Part shown: in pieces, positions 8,144 to 18,036 of the stretch
Layout of the letters: every line of letters starts with the position of its first letter
Position numbering within the stretch: the first letter of the stretch is position 1
NCBI RefSeq assembly: GCF_025370105.1
Contig: NZ_JANQBK010000014.1
Location: 1-64,000, forward strand
DNA length: 64,000 bases
Origin: Sphingomonas hylomeconis
GTDB lineage: Bacteria > Pseudomonadota > Alphaproteobacteria > Sphingomonadales > Sphingomonadaceae
Reading direction: 5' to 3'
Translations under genes and position numbers: made by a program
The notes under the pieces: generated by a model
Told to the model about the DNA's origin: nothing
What the model saw: only the letters and a program-made list of their open reading frames with translations
Databases searched by the model: none

Positions 8144-9433
8144 ATGGCGTTGAAGGTCGGCGGGCGCACCTGGCGGGACGTGCCGCTGCGGTGGCGATTG
8201 ATCGGGTTGGTCACGCTGGGAACGATCCTCAATTACCTTGCCCGATCGACCCTCTCGGTCGCGGCACCGCAATTGAAGACCGAATTCGGCATGACGACCG
8301 AGGATTACAGCTGGGTCGTGCTGGCGTTCCAGGCGAGTTACACGGTGATGCAGACGGTGGCGGGTGGCGTGCTCGACGCGCTCGGTACGCGGCTGGGTTT
8401 CTTCCTGTTCGCGGTCGGCTGGGCGCTGGCCAACATGGCGCATGCGCTGGCCACCGGCTGGCCCAGCCTGGCGCTGTTCCGCGCGCTGCTGGGGGCGAGC
8501 GAGGCAGCGGCAATCCCGGCGGGTGCCAAGACGGTGTCCGAATGGTTCCCGCCGCGCGAACGGTCATTGGCGACCAGCGTGTTCCAGATGGGCACCAGCG
8601 TCGGCAACATGATCGCGCCGCCTTTGGTGGCGTTCTGCATCCTGGCGTGGAACTGGCAGGCGGCGTTCATCGTCACCGGCGGACTGAGCCTGGTCTGGGC
8701 GTTCCTGTGGTACTGGAGCTATCGCAGCCCGGCCGACCATCCGGCGCTGAGCGCAGCGGACCGTGCGGCCTTGATCGCCGATCGCGGCGAAGATGTCACC
8801 GGCAAGCCGGCGACACGCAAGGATCTGCTGAAAAGCCGTAGCTTCTGGGGGATCGCGGTGCCGCGCTTCCTCGCCGAACCGGCGTGGCAGACGTTCAACT
8901 TCTTTATCCCGCTCTACCTCGTCTCGGTGTGGCAGCTCGATCTGAAAAGCATCGCCTTATGGGCCTGGATGCCGTTTCTCGCCGCCGATTTCGGAAGCTT
9001 GGCCGCCGGCGTGCTGCCAAGCTGGCTGATGAAGCGCGGCGTTTCGCTGGTCGCGTCGCGAAAGATCACCATGACGATCGGGGCGCTGTGCATGATCGGG
9101 CCGGCCTGTATCGGCTTTGCGACGTCGCCCGGCATTGCCATCTTGCTGTTCTGCGTCGGTGGCTTTGCGCACCAGATGCTCAGCGGTGCGCTGATCACCT
9201 TGTGTGCCGACATGTTCGACAGCCGGACCGTCGGCACGGCCAGCGGGATGGCCGGCACCTCGGCATGGGTCGGCGGCATGCTGTTCACGTTGTTGATCGG
9301 GCAGAGCGCGGACGCCTGGGGTTATGATCCGCTCTTCGCCGCGCTGGCCGCGCTCGATCTGCTCGCTGCGGCGGTATTGTGGAGCCTGTTGCGCGCCACG
9401 CCGCGCGCCACCAATATCATTCAGGAAGGCTGA
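8144..9433 (+). CDS. MFS permease, hexuronate (ExuT-like) family
   Basis: Inner-membrane transporter of 429 residues with about 12 membrane helices. The first helix contains LNYLARSTLSVAAP, which matches the L-N-Y-x-x-R-x-x-L-S signature of the ACS/ExuT family of organic-anion symporters, and SEWFPPRERSLATSVFQ is the usual loop after helix 4. Substrate is probably glucuronate released by the upstream glycosidase. The start is the ATG at 8144 with GAGGAA eight bases before it; a longer in-frame extension overlaps the GH2 gene and is not protein-like. It is followed closely by uxuA. Confidence 0.88.
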   Translation: MALKVGGRTWRDVPLRWRLIGLVTLGTILNYLARSTLSVAAPQLKTEFGMTTEDYSWVVLAFQASYTVMQTVAGGVLDALGTRLGFFLFAVGWALANMAHALATGWPSLALFRALLGASEAAAIPAGAKTVSEWFPPRERSLATSVFQMGTSVGNMIAPPLVAFCILAWNWQAAFIVTGGLSLVWAFLWYWSYRSPADHPALSAADRAALIADRGEDVTGKPATRKDLLKSRSFWGIAVPRFLAEPAWQTFNFFIPLYLVSVWQLDLKSIALWAWMPFLAADFGSLAAGVLPSWLMKRGVSLVASRKITMTIGALCMIGPACIGFATSPGIAILLFCVGGFAHQMLSGALITLCADMFDSRTVGTASGMAGTSAWVGGMLFTLLIGQSADAWGYDPLFAALAALDLLAAAVLWSLLRATPRATNIIQEG

Positions 9434-9444
9434 TAGACGTGCTG

Positions 9445-10614
9445 ATGACGCAAACCATGCGCTGGTTCGGGCCGAACGATCCCGTTCGTCTGCGCGACAT
9501 TCGGCAGGCCGGGGCAACGGGCATCGTGACGGCGCTGCACGACGTGCCCAACGGTGAGGTCTGGCCGAAGGATGCAATTGCCGCGCGCAAGGCGGAGATC
9601 GAGGCAGCCGGGCTCGACTGGTCCGTGGTTGAAAGTCTGCCGGTGGACGAAGGGCTGAAGACACGCGCCGGCAACTGCGACCGGCTGATCGACCATTATC
9701 GGCAGAGCCTGACCAATCTCGCGGCCTGCGGGATCGATGTCGTCACCTATAATTTCATGCCGCTGCTGGATTGGACGCGGACCGATCTCGCCTGGGCATT
9801 GCCGGATGGCGCGCTGGCGCTGCGCTTCGAGGCGGTGGCCGTGGCGGCCTATGACCTGTTCATCCTGCGTCGTCCCGGCGCGGCAAGCAGCTACGATGAT
9901 GCGACACGTGCCGCCGCCGAAGCGCGCTATGCCGCGATGGACGACGCCGCGCGCGCCGGGCTGGAACGCACGATTATCGCCGGCCTGCCGGGCAGCGAGG
10001 AGGGGTTCACCTCCGCCGAGTTCCGCCGCGCGATCGAGACCTATGCAGATGTCGATGCCGATCGCCTGCGCGACAATCACGTCGCGTTTCTGGAGGCGGT
10101 CTGCCCGTTGGCGGACGAACTCGGCATCCGCCTCGTCGTCCATCCGGACGATCCGCCCTTCCCGATCTTCGGCCTGCCGCGCGTCGTCAGCACGGAAGCG
10201 GATGTCACCGATCTTTTCGCGCGCGTCCCCAACGCCTCCAACGGGCTGTGCCTGTGCACCGGGTCGCTCGGTGTGCGTGCCGACAATGATCTGCCGGGGA
10301 TGGTCGAGCGGCTGGGCGATCGTATCGGTTTCCTGCATCTGCGCTCGGTGCAGCGCGAGGCCGACGGTGCGTTCCACGAAGCGATCCATCTGGGGGGCGA
10401 CGTGCAGATGTCCACGGTGGTCGCGGCGGTGCATCGTCTGTCCGTGCGGGAAGGCCGGAGCATTCCGATGCGCCCTGATCACGGCCACCAGATGCTCGAC
10501 GATCTTCACCGGGTGACAAACCCCGGCTATTCGCTGCTGGGCCGAATGCGCGGCCTCGCCGAGTTGCGGGGGCTGGAACAGGGCATCGCGCACGTGATGG
10601 GGAATGCGGCATGA
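9445..10614 (+). CDS. uxuA: Mannonate dehydratase
   Basis: Dehydrates D-mannonate to 2-keto-3-deoxygluconate in cytosolic hexuronate catabolism. The 389-residue product starts MTQTMRWFGPNDPV and continues with QAGATGIVTALHDVPNGEVW, a close match to the N-terminus of characterised UxuA. The metal-binding region HPDDPPFPIFGLPRVVS and the C-terminal MRPDHGHQMLDD are both present. ATG at 9445 aligns best with the family. GTG at 9439 sits at a better distance from the AGGAAGG box and is an alternative. Its last codon overlaps the uxaC start (ATGA). Confidence 0.95.
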   Translation: MTQTMRWFGPNDPVRLRDIRQAGATGIVTALHDVPNGEVWPKDAIAARKAEIEAAGLDWSVVESLPVDEGLKTRAGNCDRLIDHYRQSLTNLAACGIDVVTYNFMPLLDWTRTDLAWALPDGALALRFEAVAVAAYDLFILRRPGAASSYDDATRAAAEARYAAMDDAARAGLERTIIAGLPGSEEGFTSAEFRRAIETYADVDADRLRDNHVAFLEAVCPLADELGIRLVVHPDDPPFPIFGLPRVVSTEADVTDLFARVPNASNGLCLCTGSLGVRADNDLPGMVERLGDRIGFLHLRSVQREADGAFHEAIHLGGDVQMSTVVAAVHRLSVREGRSIPMRPDHGHQMLDDLHRVTNPGYSLLGRMRGLAELRGLEQGIAHVMGNAA

Positions 10615-12023
10615 CCCGAGCGTTGCACCTGCATCCCGACCGGCTGTTCCCGGCCGATCCGACGACGCGGGATATCGCGCGCCAGCTCTACGCGACGGTC
10701 GCCGATCTGCCGATCGTCAGCCCGCACGGCCATACCGATCCGGACTGGTTCGCCGACAATCATCACTGGACCGATGCGACATCGCTGCTGCTGGCGCCCG
10801 ATCATTACCTCTATCGCATGCTGTACAGCCAGGGTGTGGATCTCGATGCACTGGCGATCCCGCGGCATGGCGCGGCTGCGGCGGCCGATCCGCGCGGCGC
10901 CTGGCGGCTGTTGGCCGAGCATTATCATCTGTTCCGCGGGACACCGTCGCGCATGTGGCTGGATCACGTCTTCGCCGACGTGTTCGGATTCGACGTCGCG
11001 TTCGAGCCGGCGACGGCCGATCTTTATTTCGACACGATCGGCGACAAGCTCGCGACCGAGGCATTCCGTCCGCGCGCGCTGTTCGACCGTTTTCGGATCG
11101 ACTTCCTCGCGACGACCGAAGGCGCGCACGATAGCCTAAATGCGCACCACCGGATCCGCGAGAGCGGCTGGAACGGTCGCGTCGTGACGACCTATCGGCC
11201 GGACGGCGTGATCGACGTCGAGCACGAGCAGTTCGCCGGTGCGATGCGCCGCTTTGCCGACCTCACCGGCGAGGACGTGTACGGCTGGCACGGCTATCTT
11301 GCCGCGCATCGCAAGCGTCGCGCCGATTTTCGCGCGGCGGGCGCAACCGCGACGGATCATGGCCATCCGACCGCGGCGACGGCAAATCTGTCGACCGCCG
11401 AATGTGAAGCCTTGTTCGCGCGCATCACGGGCGATGCGTGGACCGCCGCCGACGCGGAGCTTTTCCGGGCGCAGATGTTGACCGAGATGGCCGGCATGAG
11501 CGTCGAGGACGGCATGGTGATGCAGATCCATCCCGGCTCGGTACGCAATCACAATGCAGGCGTGTTCGCGACCTACGGACGCGACAAGGGCGCGGACATT
11601 CCGGCGCGCACCGACTATGTTCATGCGCTGAAGCCGTTGCTCGATCGCTTTGGCACCTCGACCGATCTGTCGATCATTCTCTTCACGCTCGACGAAAGCG
11701 TCTATTCGCGCGAACTGGCGCCGCTCGCCGGCCATTATCCGTGCCTCAAGCTTGGACCCGCCTGGTGGTTCCACGATAGTCCGGAGGGGATGCGCCGGTT
11801 CCGCGAAACGACCACCGAAACCGCCGGCTTCTACAACACCGTTGGATTTAACGACGACACGCGCGCGTTCCTGTCGATTCCGGCACGCCACGATGTCGCG
11901 CGGCGGATCGACTGTGGTTTTCTCGCACGGCTGGTCGCCGAACATCGGCTGGAGGATTGGGAAGCCGCCGATCTCGCGCAGGAACTGACCAGCGGGCTGG
12001 TCCGCAAGGCGTACAAATTGTGA
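10611..12023 (+). CDS. uxaC: Glucuronate (uronate) isomerase
   Basis: Converts D-glucuronate to D-fructuronate (and galacturonate to tagaturonate), the first cytosolic step. The 470-residue length is normal for UxaC. Family signatures seen are LFPADPTTRDIARQLY near the N-terminus, the metal-binding SPHGHTDP (H-x-H), MQIHPGSVRNHN in the middle and LGPAWWFHDSPEGM near the end. It starts in the ATGA overlap with uxuA and ends in a GTGA overlap with uxuB, so the three are translationally coupled. Confidence 0.96.
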   Translation: MTRALHLHPDRLFPADPTTRDIARQLYATVADLPIVSPHGHTDPDWFADNHHWTDATSLLLAPDHYLYRMLYSQGVDLDALAIPRHGAAAAADPRGAWRLLAEHYHLFRGTPSRMWLDHVFADVFGFDVAFEPATADLYFDTIGDKLATEAFRPRALFDRFRIDFLATTEGAHDSLNAHHRIRESGWNGRVVTTYRPDGVIDVEHEQFAGAMRRFADLTGEDVYGWHGYLAAHRKRRADFRAAGATATDHGHPTAATANLSTAECEALFARITGDAWTAADAELFRAQMLTEMAGMSVEDGMVMQIHPGSVRNHNAGVFATYGRDKGADIPARTDYVHALKPLLDRFGTSTDLSIILFTLDESVYSRELAPLAGHYPCLKLGPAWWFHDSPEGMRRFRETTTETAGFYNTVGFNDDTRAFLSIPARHDVARRIDCGFLARLVAEHRLEDWEAADLAQELTSGLVRKAYKL

Positions 12024-13477
12024 GACTGTCGCGCGCAAATCTGTCCGCACTGACGAACAATGTCGCGCGACCTGCCGCGCAGGGGGTGACAAACGGGCGT
12101 ATCGTTCATCTGGGGATCGGCGCATTTCACCGCGCGCATCAGGCGATCTACACGCAGGACGGCAGCACCCCGGACGATGGCTGGCGTATCACCGGCGTGT
12201 CGTTGCGCTCGCCCGCGGTGCGCGATGCGCTGAACCCGCAGGATGGCCTCTATACCGTGACCGAGCAATCGAACGGCGTCGCGTCGACGCGTCTGGTCAC
12301 GGTAATCGACAACGTTCTGGTGGCGCCCGAAAACCCTGAAGCCGTGATTGCTGTGCTTGCCGCGCACGACACGCATATCGTGACGCTGACCGTGACCGAA
12401 AAGGGCTATTACCGCGACACCGCTACCGGGCGGCTGCTCGTCAGCGATCCGGCGATCGAGAATGATGTGCGCGGCAATTCGCCGCAGACGATCTATGGCT
12501 TTCTAAGCGCGGCGTTGGCGCTGCGTCGCCGCGCCGGCGCAGGCGGACTGACGCTGATTTCCTGCGATAATCTGTCGGGCAACGGCACGTTGCTGCTGAA
12601 TCTGCTGCTCGAGTTTCTCGACGGCCGCGACGACGGGCTGGCGGAGTGGGCGCGTGGGCATATCCGCGCACCCGACACGATGGTGGATCGCATCGTACCG
12701 GCGACGACGGCGGCGGACCGTGCGTTCGTGGCCAGCGCGATCGGGGTCGAGGATGCCGGCGCGATCATGACCGAGCCGTTTCGCCAGTGGGTGATCGAAG
12801 ACAGTTTCGCCGGCCCGCGCCCGCAGTGGGAAAATGCCGGCGCGCAGATTGTCGCGGATGTCGCGCCGTTCGAACTCGCCAAGCTCCGCCTGCTCAATGC
12901 CAGCCATTCGACGCTCGCCTATGCCGGTCTGCAGTTGCAATACGACTATGTGCACCAGGCGATCGCAGACCCGGTGCTGCGCGACTTCGTCGTCGCGCAA
13001 ATGGCCGAGGCCGTGCCCACCCTGATCGCCGCGCCCGGCCTTGATGCGAGGGCATATATCACCGCGATCCTGGCGCGGTTCGCCAATGCCGATCTGCATC
13101 ACCGGCTCGATCAGATTGCGATGGATGGCTCGCAGAAGCTGCCGCAACGCTGGGTGGCGACGGTTACGGAGCGGTTTGCTGCCGGGCAGGCAAGCCCCTG
13201 CCATCTGCTGAGCGTGGCCGCCTGGATCGCCTACACCGCCGATGCGCCGGCGATCGCGGACGATCCGTTGCAGGCGCGCTATGCCGCGATCTGGGCCGAG
13301 GCGGCGGGCGATGTTCCGCTGGCCGTACAGCGGCTGGTCGGCGAACTCGGCCTGTTCGGGCCCGAGCTGCGCCAATGCCCGGCATTCATCGCGACATTGG
13401 CCGGGGCGGTCGCGGCGTGGCAACAGGACGGCCCCGGTGTCGCGCTTCGGGCTGCAACAAAGGCGGATGGCGGATGA
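12020..13477 (+). CDS. uxuB: Mannitol dehydrogenase-family fructuronate reductase
   Basis: NAD(H)-linked reductase of the long-chain mannitol dehydrogenase family, here expected to reduce fructuronate to mannonate. At 485 residues it is standard length. The Rossmann start HLGIGAFHRAHQAIY and the central KLRLLNASHSTLAYAG, carrying the catalytic-type Lys and Asn/His, are present. The start is the GTG at 12020 inside the stop of uxaC. A tagaturonate reductase or polyol dehydrogenase cannot be excluded from family alone, but lying between uxaC and kdgK beside uxuA makes UxuB the natural reading. Its stop overlaps the kdgK start (ATGA). Confidence 0.9.
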   Translation: MRLSRANLSALTNNVARPAAQGVTNGRIVHLGIGAFHRAHQAIYTQDGSTPDDGWRITGVSLRSPAVRDALNPQDGLYTVTEQSNGVASTRLVTVIDNVLVAPENPEAVIAVLAAHDTHIVTLTVTEKGYYRDTATGRLLVSDPAIENDVRGNSPQTIYGFLSAALALRRRAGAGGLTLISCDNLSGNGTLLLNLLLEFLDGRDDGLAEWARGHIRAPDTMVDRIVPATTAADRAFVASAIGVEDAGAIMTEPFRQWVIEDSFAGPRPQWENAGAQIVADVAPFELAKLRLLNASHSTLAYAGLQLQYDYVHQAIADPVLRDFVVAQMAEAVPTLIAAPGLDARAYITAILARFANADLHHRLDQIAMDGSQKLPQRWVATVTERFAAGQASPCHLLSVAAWIAYTADAPAIADDPLQARYAAIWAEAAGDVPLAVQRLVGELGLFGPELRQCPAFIATLAGAVAAWQQDGPGVALRAATKADGG

Positions 13478-14478
13478 CCGGTACGATATTGTGTTTCGGC
13501 GAGATGCTGCTGCGGCTGACCGCGCCGGATCGTGGGCACCTGTTTCAGGAATCGCGGCTTGATGCGCATTTCGGCGGGGCGGAGGCGAACGTCGCCGTCG
13601 CACTGGCCCGGATCGGCAGCGCATCGGCGCTGATCACGACATTGCCGCATGGCTCGATCGGCGACGCGGCGCTGGAGACGGTGCGCGCCGCTGGCGTTGA
13701 CGTATCGCGGGTCGTGCGGACGGATGGTCGGCTCGGGCTGTACTTCATGTCTCCGCCCAGCGGGCCGCGCGGCGCGCATATCGTGTATGATCGGCTGGAC
13801 AGCTGCTTCGCCCGGACGCCATCCGCCCGTTATGACTGGCCGCGCGCGCTCGAGGGTATCGAATGGCTGCATCTGTCGGGGATCATCCCCGCGATCGGAC
13901 CGGAAGCCGCGCGCCTGTCGCTCGATGCGATCGCGGCGGCACGCAGGGCGGGCGTAAAGGTGTCGTTCGACGGAAACTTCCGCGCGAGCATGTGGGCACG
14001 CTGGTGTGACGATCCGCAGCAGATCCTGCTCGACCACGTCGCTGGCGCCGATCTGCTGATCGGGAGCCACCGGGATATCTCCTTGTTGCTCGGCACGGAT
14101 TACAGGGGCGACACGCCGGCCGACCGGCGCGACGCAAGCGAGGCGGCATTTGCGCGGTTCGGTAATCTCGGCTGGATCGCCTCGACCGCGCGTCGCGTCA
14201 TCGATGCTGATACGCACCATCTGTCGGCCCGCGTCGATCGGCGCGACGACAGTTTCGAAACCGCATCGATCCCGGTAACCCAGATCGTCGATCGGATCGG
14301 CACCGGCGATGCGTTTGCTGCGGGCGTCATTTCGCGTCTCGATCTCGGATGCGACCCGGCGGCGACCTGCGGACTGGCCATGGCGGCGCTGAAGCACGCA
14401 ACCTCGGGCGATCAAAGTCGCACCACCGCCACCGATCTGGCATCGTTCACGGCGGAACCCGCCGACGTCAGGCGATAA
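13474..14478 (+). CDS. kdgK: 2-keto-3-deoxygluconate kinase (PfkB family)
   Basis: Phosphorylates 2-keto-3-deoxygluconate to KDPG, the last dedicated hexuronate step before the Entner-Doudoroff aldolase. The 334-residue product has the PfkB layout: CFGEMLLRL at the start, FGGAEANVAVALARIG (first PfkB signature, about 33-48), and DRIGTGDAFAAG near residue 270 with the catalytic Asp and anion hole. It overlaps uxuB by four bases. The aldolase (eda) is not in the window and must lie elsewhere. Confidence 0.94.
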   Translation: MTGTILCFGEMLLRLTAPDRGHLFQESRLDAHFGGAEANVAVALARIGSASALITTLPHGSIGDAALETVRAAGVDVSRVVRTDGRLGLYFMSPPSGPRGAHIVYDRLDSCFARTPSARYDWPRALEGIEWLHLSGIIPAIGPEAARLSLDAIAAARRAGVKVSFDGNFRASMWARWCDDPQQILLDHVAGADLLIGSHRDISLLLGTDYRGDTPADRRDASEAAFARFGNLGWIASTARRVIDADTHHLSARVDRRDDSFETASIPVTQIVDRIGTGDAFAAGVISRLDLGCDPAATCGLAMAALKHATSGDQSRTTATDLASFTAEPADVRR

Positions 14479-14555
14479 GGCCGGTATTTCCCGAGGGCGA
14501 TGCGCTTTCTCTGAGCCAGGCTGGAGATCGCGAGCATGGAATGGAGCGTAGCGAC

Positions 14556-15596
14556 ATGACTTCCGATCGACAGTCGCAGACCCAAGTGGTGCGTCGCAAT
14601 GGCCGCCACTTCACGCTCGACATGCATTGTCATTTTGCGGTCGCCGCTGCCGATGTGCTGGTTCAGGCAAGCTATCCCGGGCCACCCCCCGGCATCCACG
14701 ATTTCACCAGCCCGCAGACCGCTGCGGTCAACCGCGCGCAATTCGCAGCGATCGGCTGCAAATTACACGGGGTCGACGAACGCCTTGCCGATATGGACCG
14801 GCTCGGGATCGACATGCAGGCGATCTCGCCGAGCCCGGGCCAGTATTATTATTTCACCGATAGTGATGTCGGGCGATCCGCCGCCCGGTTGGTCAACGAC
14901 GGCATCGCCGAGGCGGTTGCTGCCCATCCGGATAGGCTGGTCGGGATGGGCACGGTGCCGCTGCAGGATGTCGATCAGGCGATCATCGAAATGCGACGCT
15001 GCGTCAGCAAGCTCGATCTGCGCGGGATCGAGATCAGCTCGAATGTCAACGGTCGCGATCTTCACGATCCTGTGTTCCGCCCGTTCTTCGCCGCCGCCGA
15101 GGAACTTGGCGTCTTGCTGTTCCTTCACCCGCTCGGCTTTACCCACGCCAACCGGATGAGCGAATATTATTTCAACAATCTGATCGGCAACCCGCTCGAA
15201 TCGACGCTGGCGGTCGGGCACCTGATCTTCGGCGGCGTATTGGATCGGTATCCTGGCCTGCGCATCTGTGTCGCGCATGGCGGCGGCTATATGCCCAGCT
15301 ATTGGGGGCGGATGGATCATGGATGGCGCGCGCGCGCGGATTGCCGGGAGGATTGTCGGCATCTGCCGTCGAGCTATCTGAAGAAACTGTGGTTCGACAC
15401 GTTGGTGTTCGATCCCAAGCAGCTCGATGCCATGGTGCAGGCGTGGGGCGCCGATCGACTGTGCATGGGCAGCGATTATCCGTTCGACATGGCCGAGCCT
15501 GATCCCGTCGGCTTTCATGATGATCTGTCGCCGGAGGACCGGGTGCGTATTGTGGGGGCGAACGCCGCCGCGCTGCTCGGCATTGCGCCAAGCTGA
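14556..15596 (+). CDS. ACMSD-type amidohydrolase (metal-dependent decarboxylase or hydrolase)
   Basis: TIM-barrel amidohydrolase-2 protein of 346 residues, related to 2-amino-3-carboxymuconate semialdehyde decarboxylase and 5-carboxyvanillate/gamma-resorcylate decarboxylases. Metal ligands are visible: H24 and H26 in DMHCHF, H191 in FLHPLG, H241 in VAHGGGY and D307 in GSDYPFD. The stretch VGHLIFGGVLDRYPGLR is typical of the ACMSD branch. Two ATGs (14541, 14556) are possible; 14556 has GGAG nine bases upstream. It sits between kdgK and a TonB receptor but has no known role in uronate breakdown. It may act on an aromatic acid or on a carboxylated ring-cleavage product made by the nearby aromatic island. 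Confidence 0.85.
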   Translation: MTSDRQSQTQVVRRNGRHFTLDMHCHFAVAAADVLVQASYPGPPPGIHDFTSPQTAAVNRAQFAAIGCKLHGVDERLADMDRLGIDMQAISPSPGQYYYFTDSDVGRSAARLVNDGIAEAVAAHPDRLVGMGTVPLQDVDQAIIEMRRCVSKLDLRGIEISSNVNGRDLHDPVFRPFFAAAEELGVLLFLHPLGFTHANRMSEYYFNNLIGNPLESTLAVGHLIFGGVLDRYPGLRICVAHGGGYMPSYWGRMDHGWRARADCREDCRHLPSSYLKKLWFDTLVFDPKQLDAMVQAWGADRLCMGSDYPFDMAEPDPVGFHDDLSPEDRVRIVGANAAALLGIAPS

Positions 15597-15699
15597 TCAC
15601 CGCTTCATCACCGAAGCTTATCGCCGAGCATCACGTATATCGATTTTTCCTACCGATCACGACTGCCTATGCCGCTCCCAAATATAAGAGGAGGGGATT

Positions 15700-18036
15700 A
15701 TGAAGAAAGCACTGCTCGGCGGCATCGCCGTAACCGCATTCTTGTTGCCGGGACTGGCACTCGCGCAGACGACGCAAGACGACGCCCAGGCATCAACTAC
15801 GCAGAGTGACGCGGCGGCCGCCCCGCAAAGTACGGCCGGCGACGAAGGTATCAGCGACATCATCGTCACGGCGCAACGGCGATCCGAATCGCTGCAACGC
15901 GCGGCAATTGCCGCCAATGCGGTGAGCGGTGAAGACCTTGTTCGCGCCGGCGTGTCCGATGCGGCGCAGCTTACCAAGCTGATCCCCGCGCTGACGGTCC
16001 AGCCGGTCGGCATCTCGTCCAGCTTCTTCATTCGCGGCGTTGGCGCGACCGCGATCAACTCGTTTCAGGAAAACGCGGTCGCCTTCTCGGTTGGTGGCGT
16101 GTTCTACGCGCGCCCCACCGCACCGGCCGGATCGTTCTTCGATTTGGACCGGATCGAAGTGCTGAAAGGGCCGCAGGGCACCTTATACGGGCGCAACGCT
16201 ACCGGCGGCGCCATCAACCTGATCCCACGCCGCCCGCGGCTCGGCGAATTCAGCGGCGACATGACCGCGGAATATGGCAATTACGATTCCAAGAAGATCC
16301 AGGGCGGGCTTAACATCCCGATCGGCAAGATCGCCGCGTTGCGCCTCGCCGCCCAGGTGGTCGATCGTGATGGCTATTATTCCGATGGCTATGACGACGA
16401 GAAGGTCGAGACGTTCCGTGGTTCGCTGCTGATCGAGCCGAGCGACCGCTTCTCAATGCTGTTCAGCGCCGATTACACGCACCAGGGCGGAAAGGGCGTC
16501 GGCGCGGCGCTGGTCGCCTCGCCGGTCACGCCCAATGTGCCCAATCTGCGCGACCGTGTCGGTGCCGCCGATCCCCAGATCACCGCGTTGCTGCAGCAGC
16601 TGACGGTCAACACGTTCCGCTTCGTGCCGCCATTCTCGTTCCTGTCGCCCGATGCGCTCCGCAATGCCGTTACGGTGCCGCGCGGCGATGGTTTCCAGGA
16701 CAGCACGTTCTGGGGCACCTCGCTCACCACCACCGGCGATCTCGGCTTCGCATCGCTGACCACGATCCTCGCCTATCGCAAGAGCAAGCCTGACATCCTG
16801 ACCTACGCACCGGGCTTTCCCGGGCGCTTCACGGAGGATGACGATCAGATGTCGGCCGAGGTGCGGCTCGCCTCGCAGGGCGGCGGGGCGCTGCAATATG
16901 TGCTCGGCGCGTTCTTCTTCCACGAGCAGCAGGACGGGTATAACAATTACAACCAGGGCATCCTTGCCAACACCGAATATTTCCCGCGGCTGAAGACCAC
17001 CAGCAAGGCGGTGTTCGGCCAGCTGACGTATTCCGTTGCGGACACGTTCCGGATCGTTGGCGGCGGGCGCTATACCAAGGAAATGAAGACGCTGACCGGC
17101 TCGACCCGGAATACCAGCTTCTTCGTGCCCAATCCGCCGAGCGTGCCGATCAACGGCGATCTCGATTTCAGCAAATTCACCTGGAAGGCGGGGATCGAAT
17201 GGGATGTCGCGCCGCGCTCGCTGATCTACGCCAACGTCGCGACCGGGTTCAAGGCAGGCGGATTCTACCCCTCCGCCGGCACCAACACCTATCGTCCCGA
17301 GACGCTCACCGCCTATACGCTGGGCTCCAAAAACCGCTTCCTGAACAACAAGCTGCAGATCAATCTGGAGGCATTCTACTGGAAATATAACGATCAGCAG
17401 ATCAGCTATGTCGGCCCGATCGAGGCCACCCCGGGCAACTTCGCGCAGGCCGGCGTGACGGTGAATGCGGGCCGTGCGCGAATGTACGGTGCCGAGGTGG
17501 ACGTGCTGTTCCAGCCGACCGCGGCGGACACGTTCGGTGCCACCGTGCAGTATCTCAACGCGCGCTATCAAAGCCTGGTCTACAACGCGATCTCCACCAG
17601 CGGCGCACCGCTCGTCACGTCGTGCCAGGTCAGCAACGACACGCGCGTCGCGGCCCCGCCGACCCGGTTGTTCGTCGTCGATTGCTCGGGCAAGCCCGGC
17701 GTCTTTTCGCCCAAATGGACTGCCAACGTGAATTACGAGCACCGCTTCCAGCTCGGCGATTACGGGCTGACCGCCGGCGCCCGCACGCGCCTGGAAAGCG
17801 CCGCGTGGCTTAACCTCGACTATCTCGATTACCAGCGTCGCGACGGATCGATGACGTCGGATGCGTATCTGACGCTCAGTGCACCGGGCGATGCCTGGTC
17901 GCTCACCGGGTTCGTCAACAACATCGAGGACAATGCCGTGTTCGCCGGCGGGCTGACCCGCCCGATCATCAACGCGACGTTGCTCACGCTGCGCCCACCA
18001 CGCACGTACGGTGCCCGGATCGGCTTCCGCTTCTGA
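15700..18036 (+). CDS. TonB-dependent outer-membrane receptor
   Basis: Outer-membrane gated barrel of 778 residues. A signal peptide ends near residue 22 (LPGLALA), followed by a low-complexity Gln/Thr/Asp/Ala spacer and the plug start ISDIIVTAQRRSESLQ (about 50-65). The plug signature KGPQGTLYGRNATGGAIN is clear and the barrel ends with RIGFRF. GAGGAGGGG lies just upstream of the ATG. The following MFS gene overlaps the stop by one base, so this is an outer-plus-inner-membrane uptake pair. The substrate could be an aromatic acid or a glycoside; sequence does not decide. Confidence 0.94.
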   Translation: MKKALLGGIAVTAFLLPGLALAQTTQDDAQASTTQSDAAAAPQSTAGDEGISDIIVTAQRRSESLQRAAIAANAVSGEDLVRAGVSDAAQLTKLIPALTVQPVGISSSFFIRGVGATAINSFQENAVAFSVGGVFYARPTAPAGSFFDLDRIEVLKGPQGTLYGRNATGGAINLIPRRPRLGEFSGDMTAEYGNYDSKKIQGGLNIPIGKIAALRLAAQVVDRDGYYSDGYDDEKVETFRGSLLIEPSDRFSMLFSADYTHQGGKGVGAALVASPVTPNVPNLRDRVGAADPQITALLQQLTVNTFRFVPPFSFLSPDALRNAVTVPRGDGFQDSTFWGTSLTTTGDLGFASLTTILAYRKSKPDILTYAPGFPGRFTEDDDQMSAEVRLASQGGGALQYVLGAFFFHEQQDGYNNYNQGILANTEYFPRLKTTSKAVFGQLTYSVADTFRIVGGGRYTKEMKTLTGSTRNTSFFVPNPPSVPINGDLDFSKFTWKAGIEWDVAPRSLIYANVATGFKAGGFYPSAGTNTYRPETLTAYTLGSKNRFLNNKLQINLEAFYWKYNDQQISYVGPIEATPGNFAQAGVTVNAGRARMYGAEVDVLFQPTAADTFGATVQYLNARYQSLVYNAISTSGAPLVTSCQVSNDTRVAAPPTRLFVVDCSGKPGVFSPKWTANVNYEHRFQLGDYGLTAGARTRLESAAWLNLDYLDYQRRDGSMTSDAYLTLSAPGDAWSLTGFVNNIEDNAVFAGGLTRPIINATLLTLRPPRTYGARIGFRF

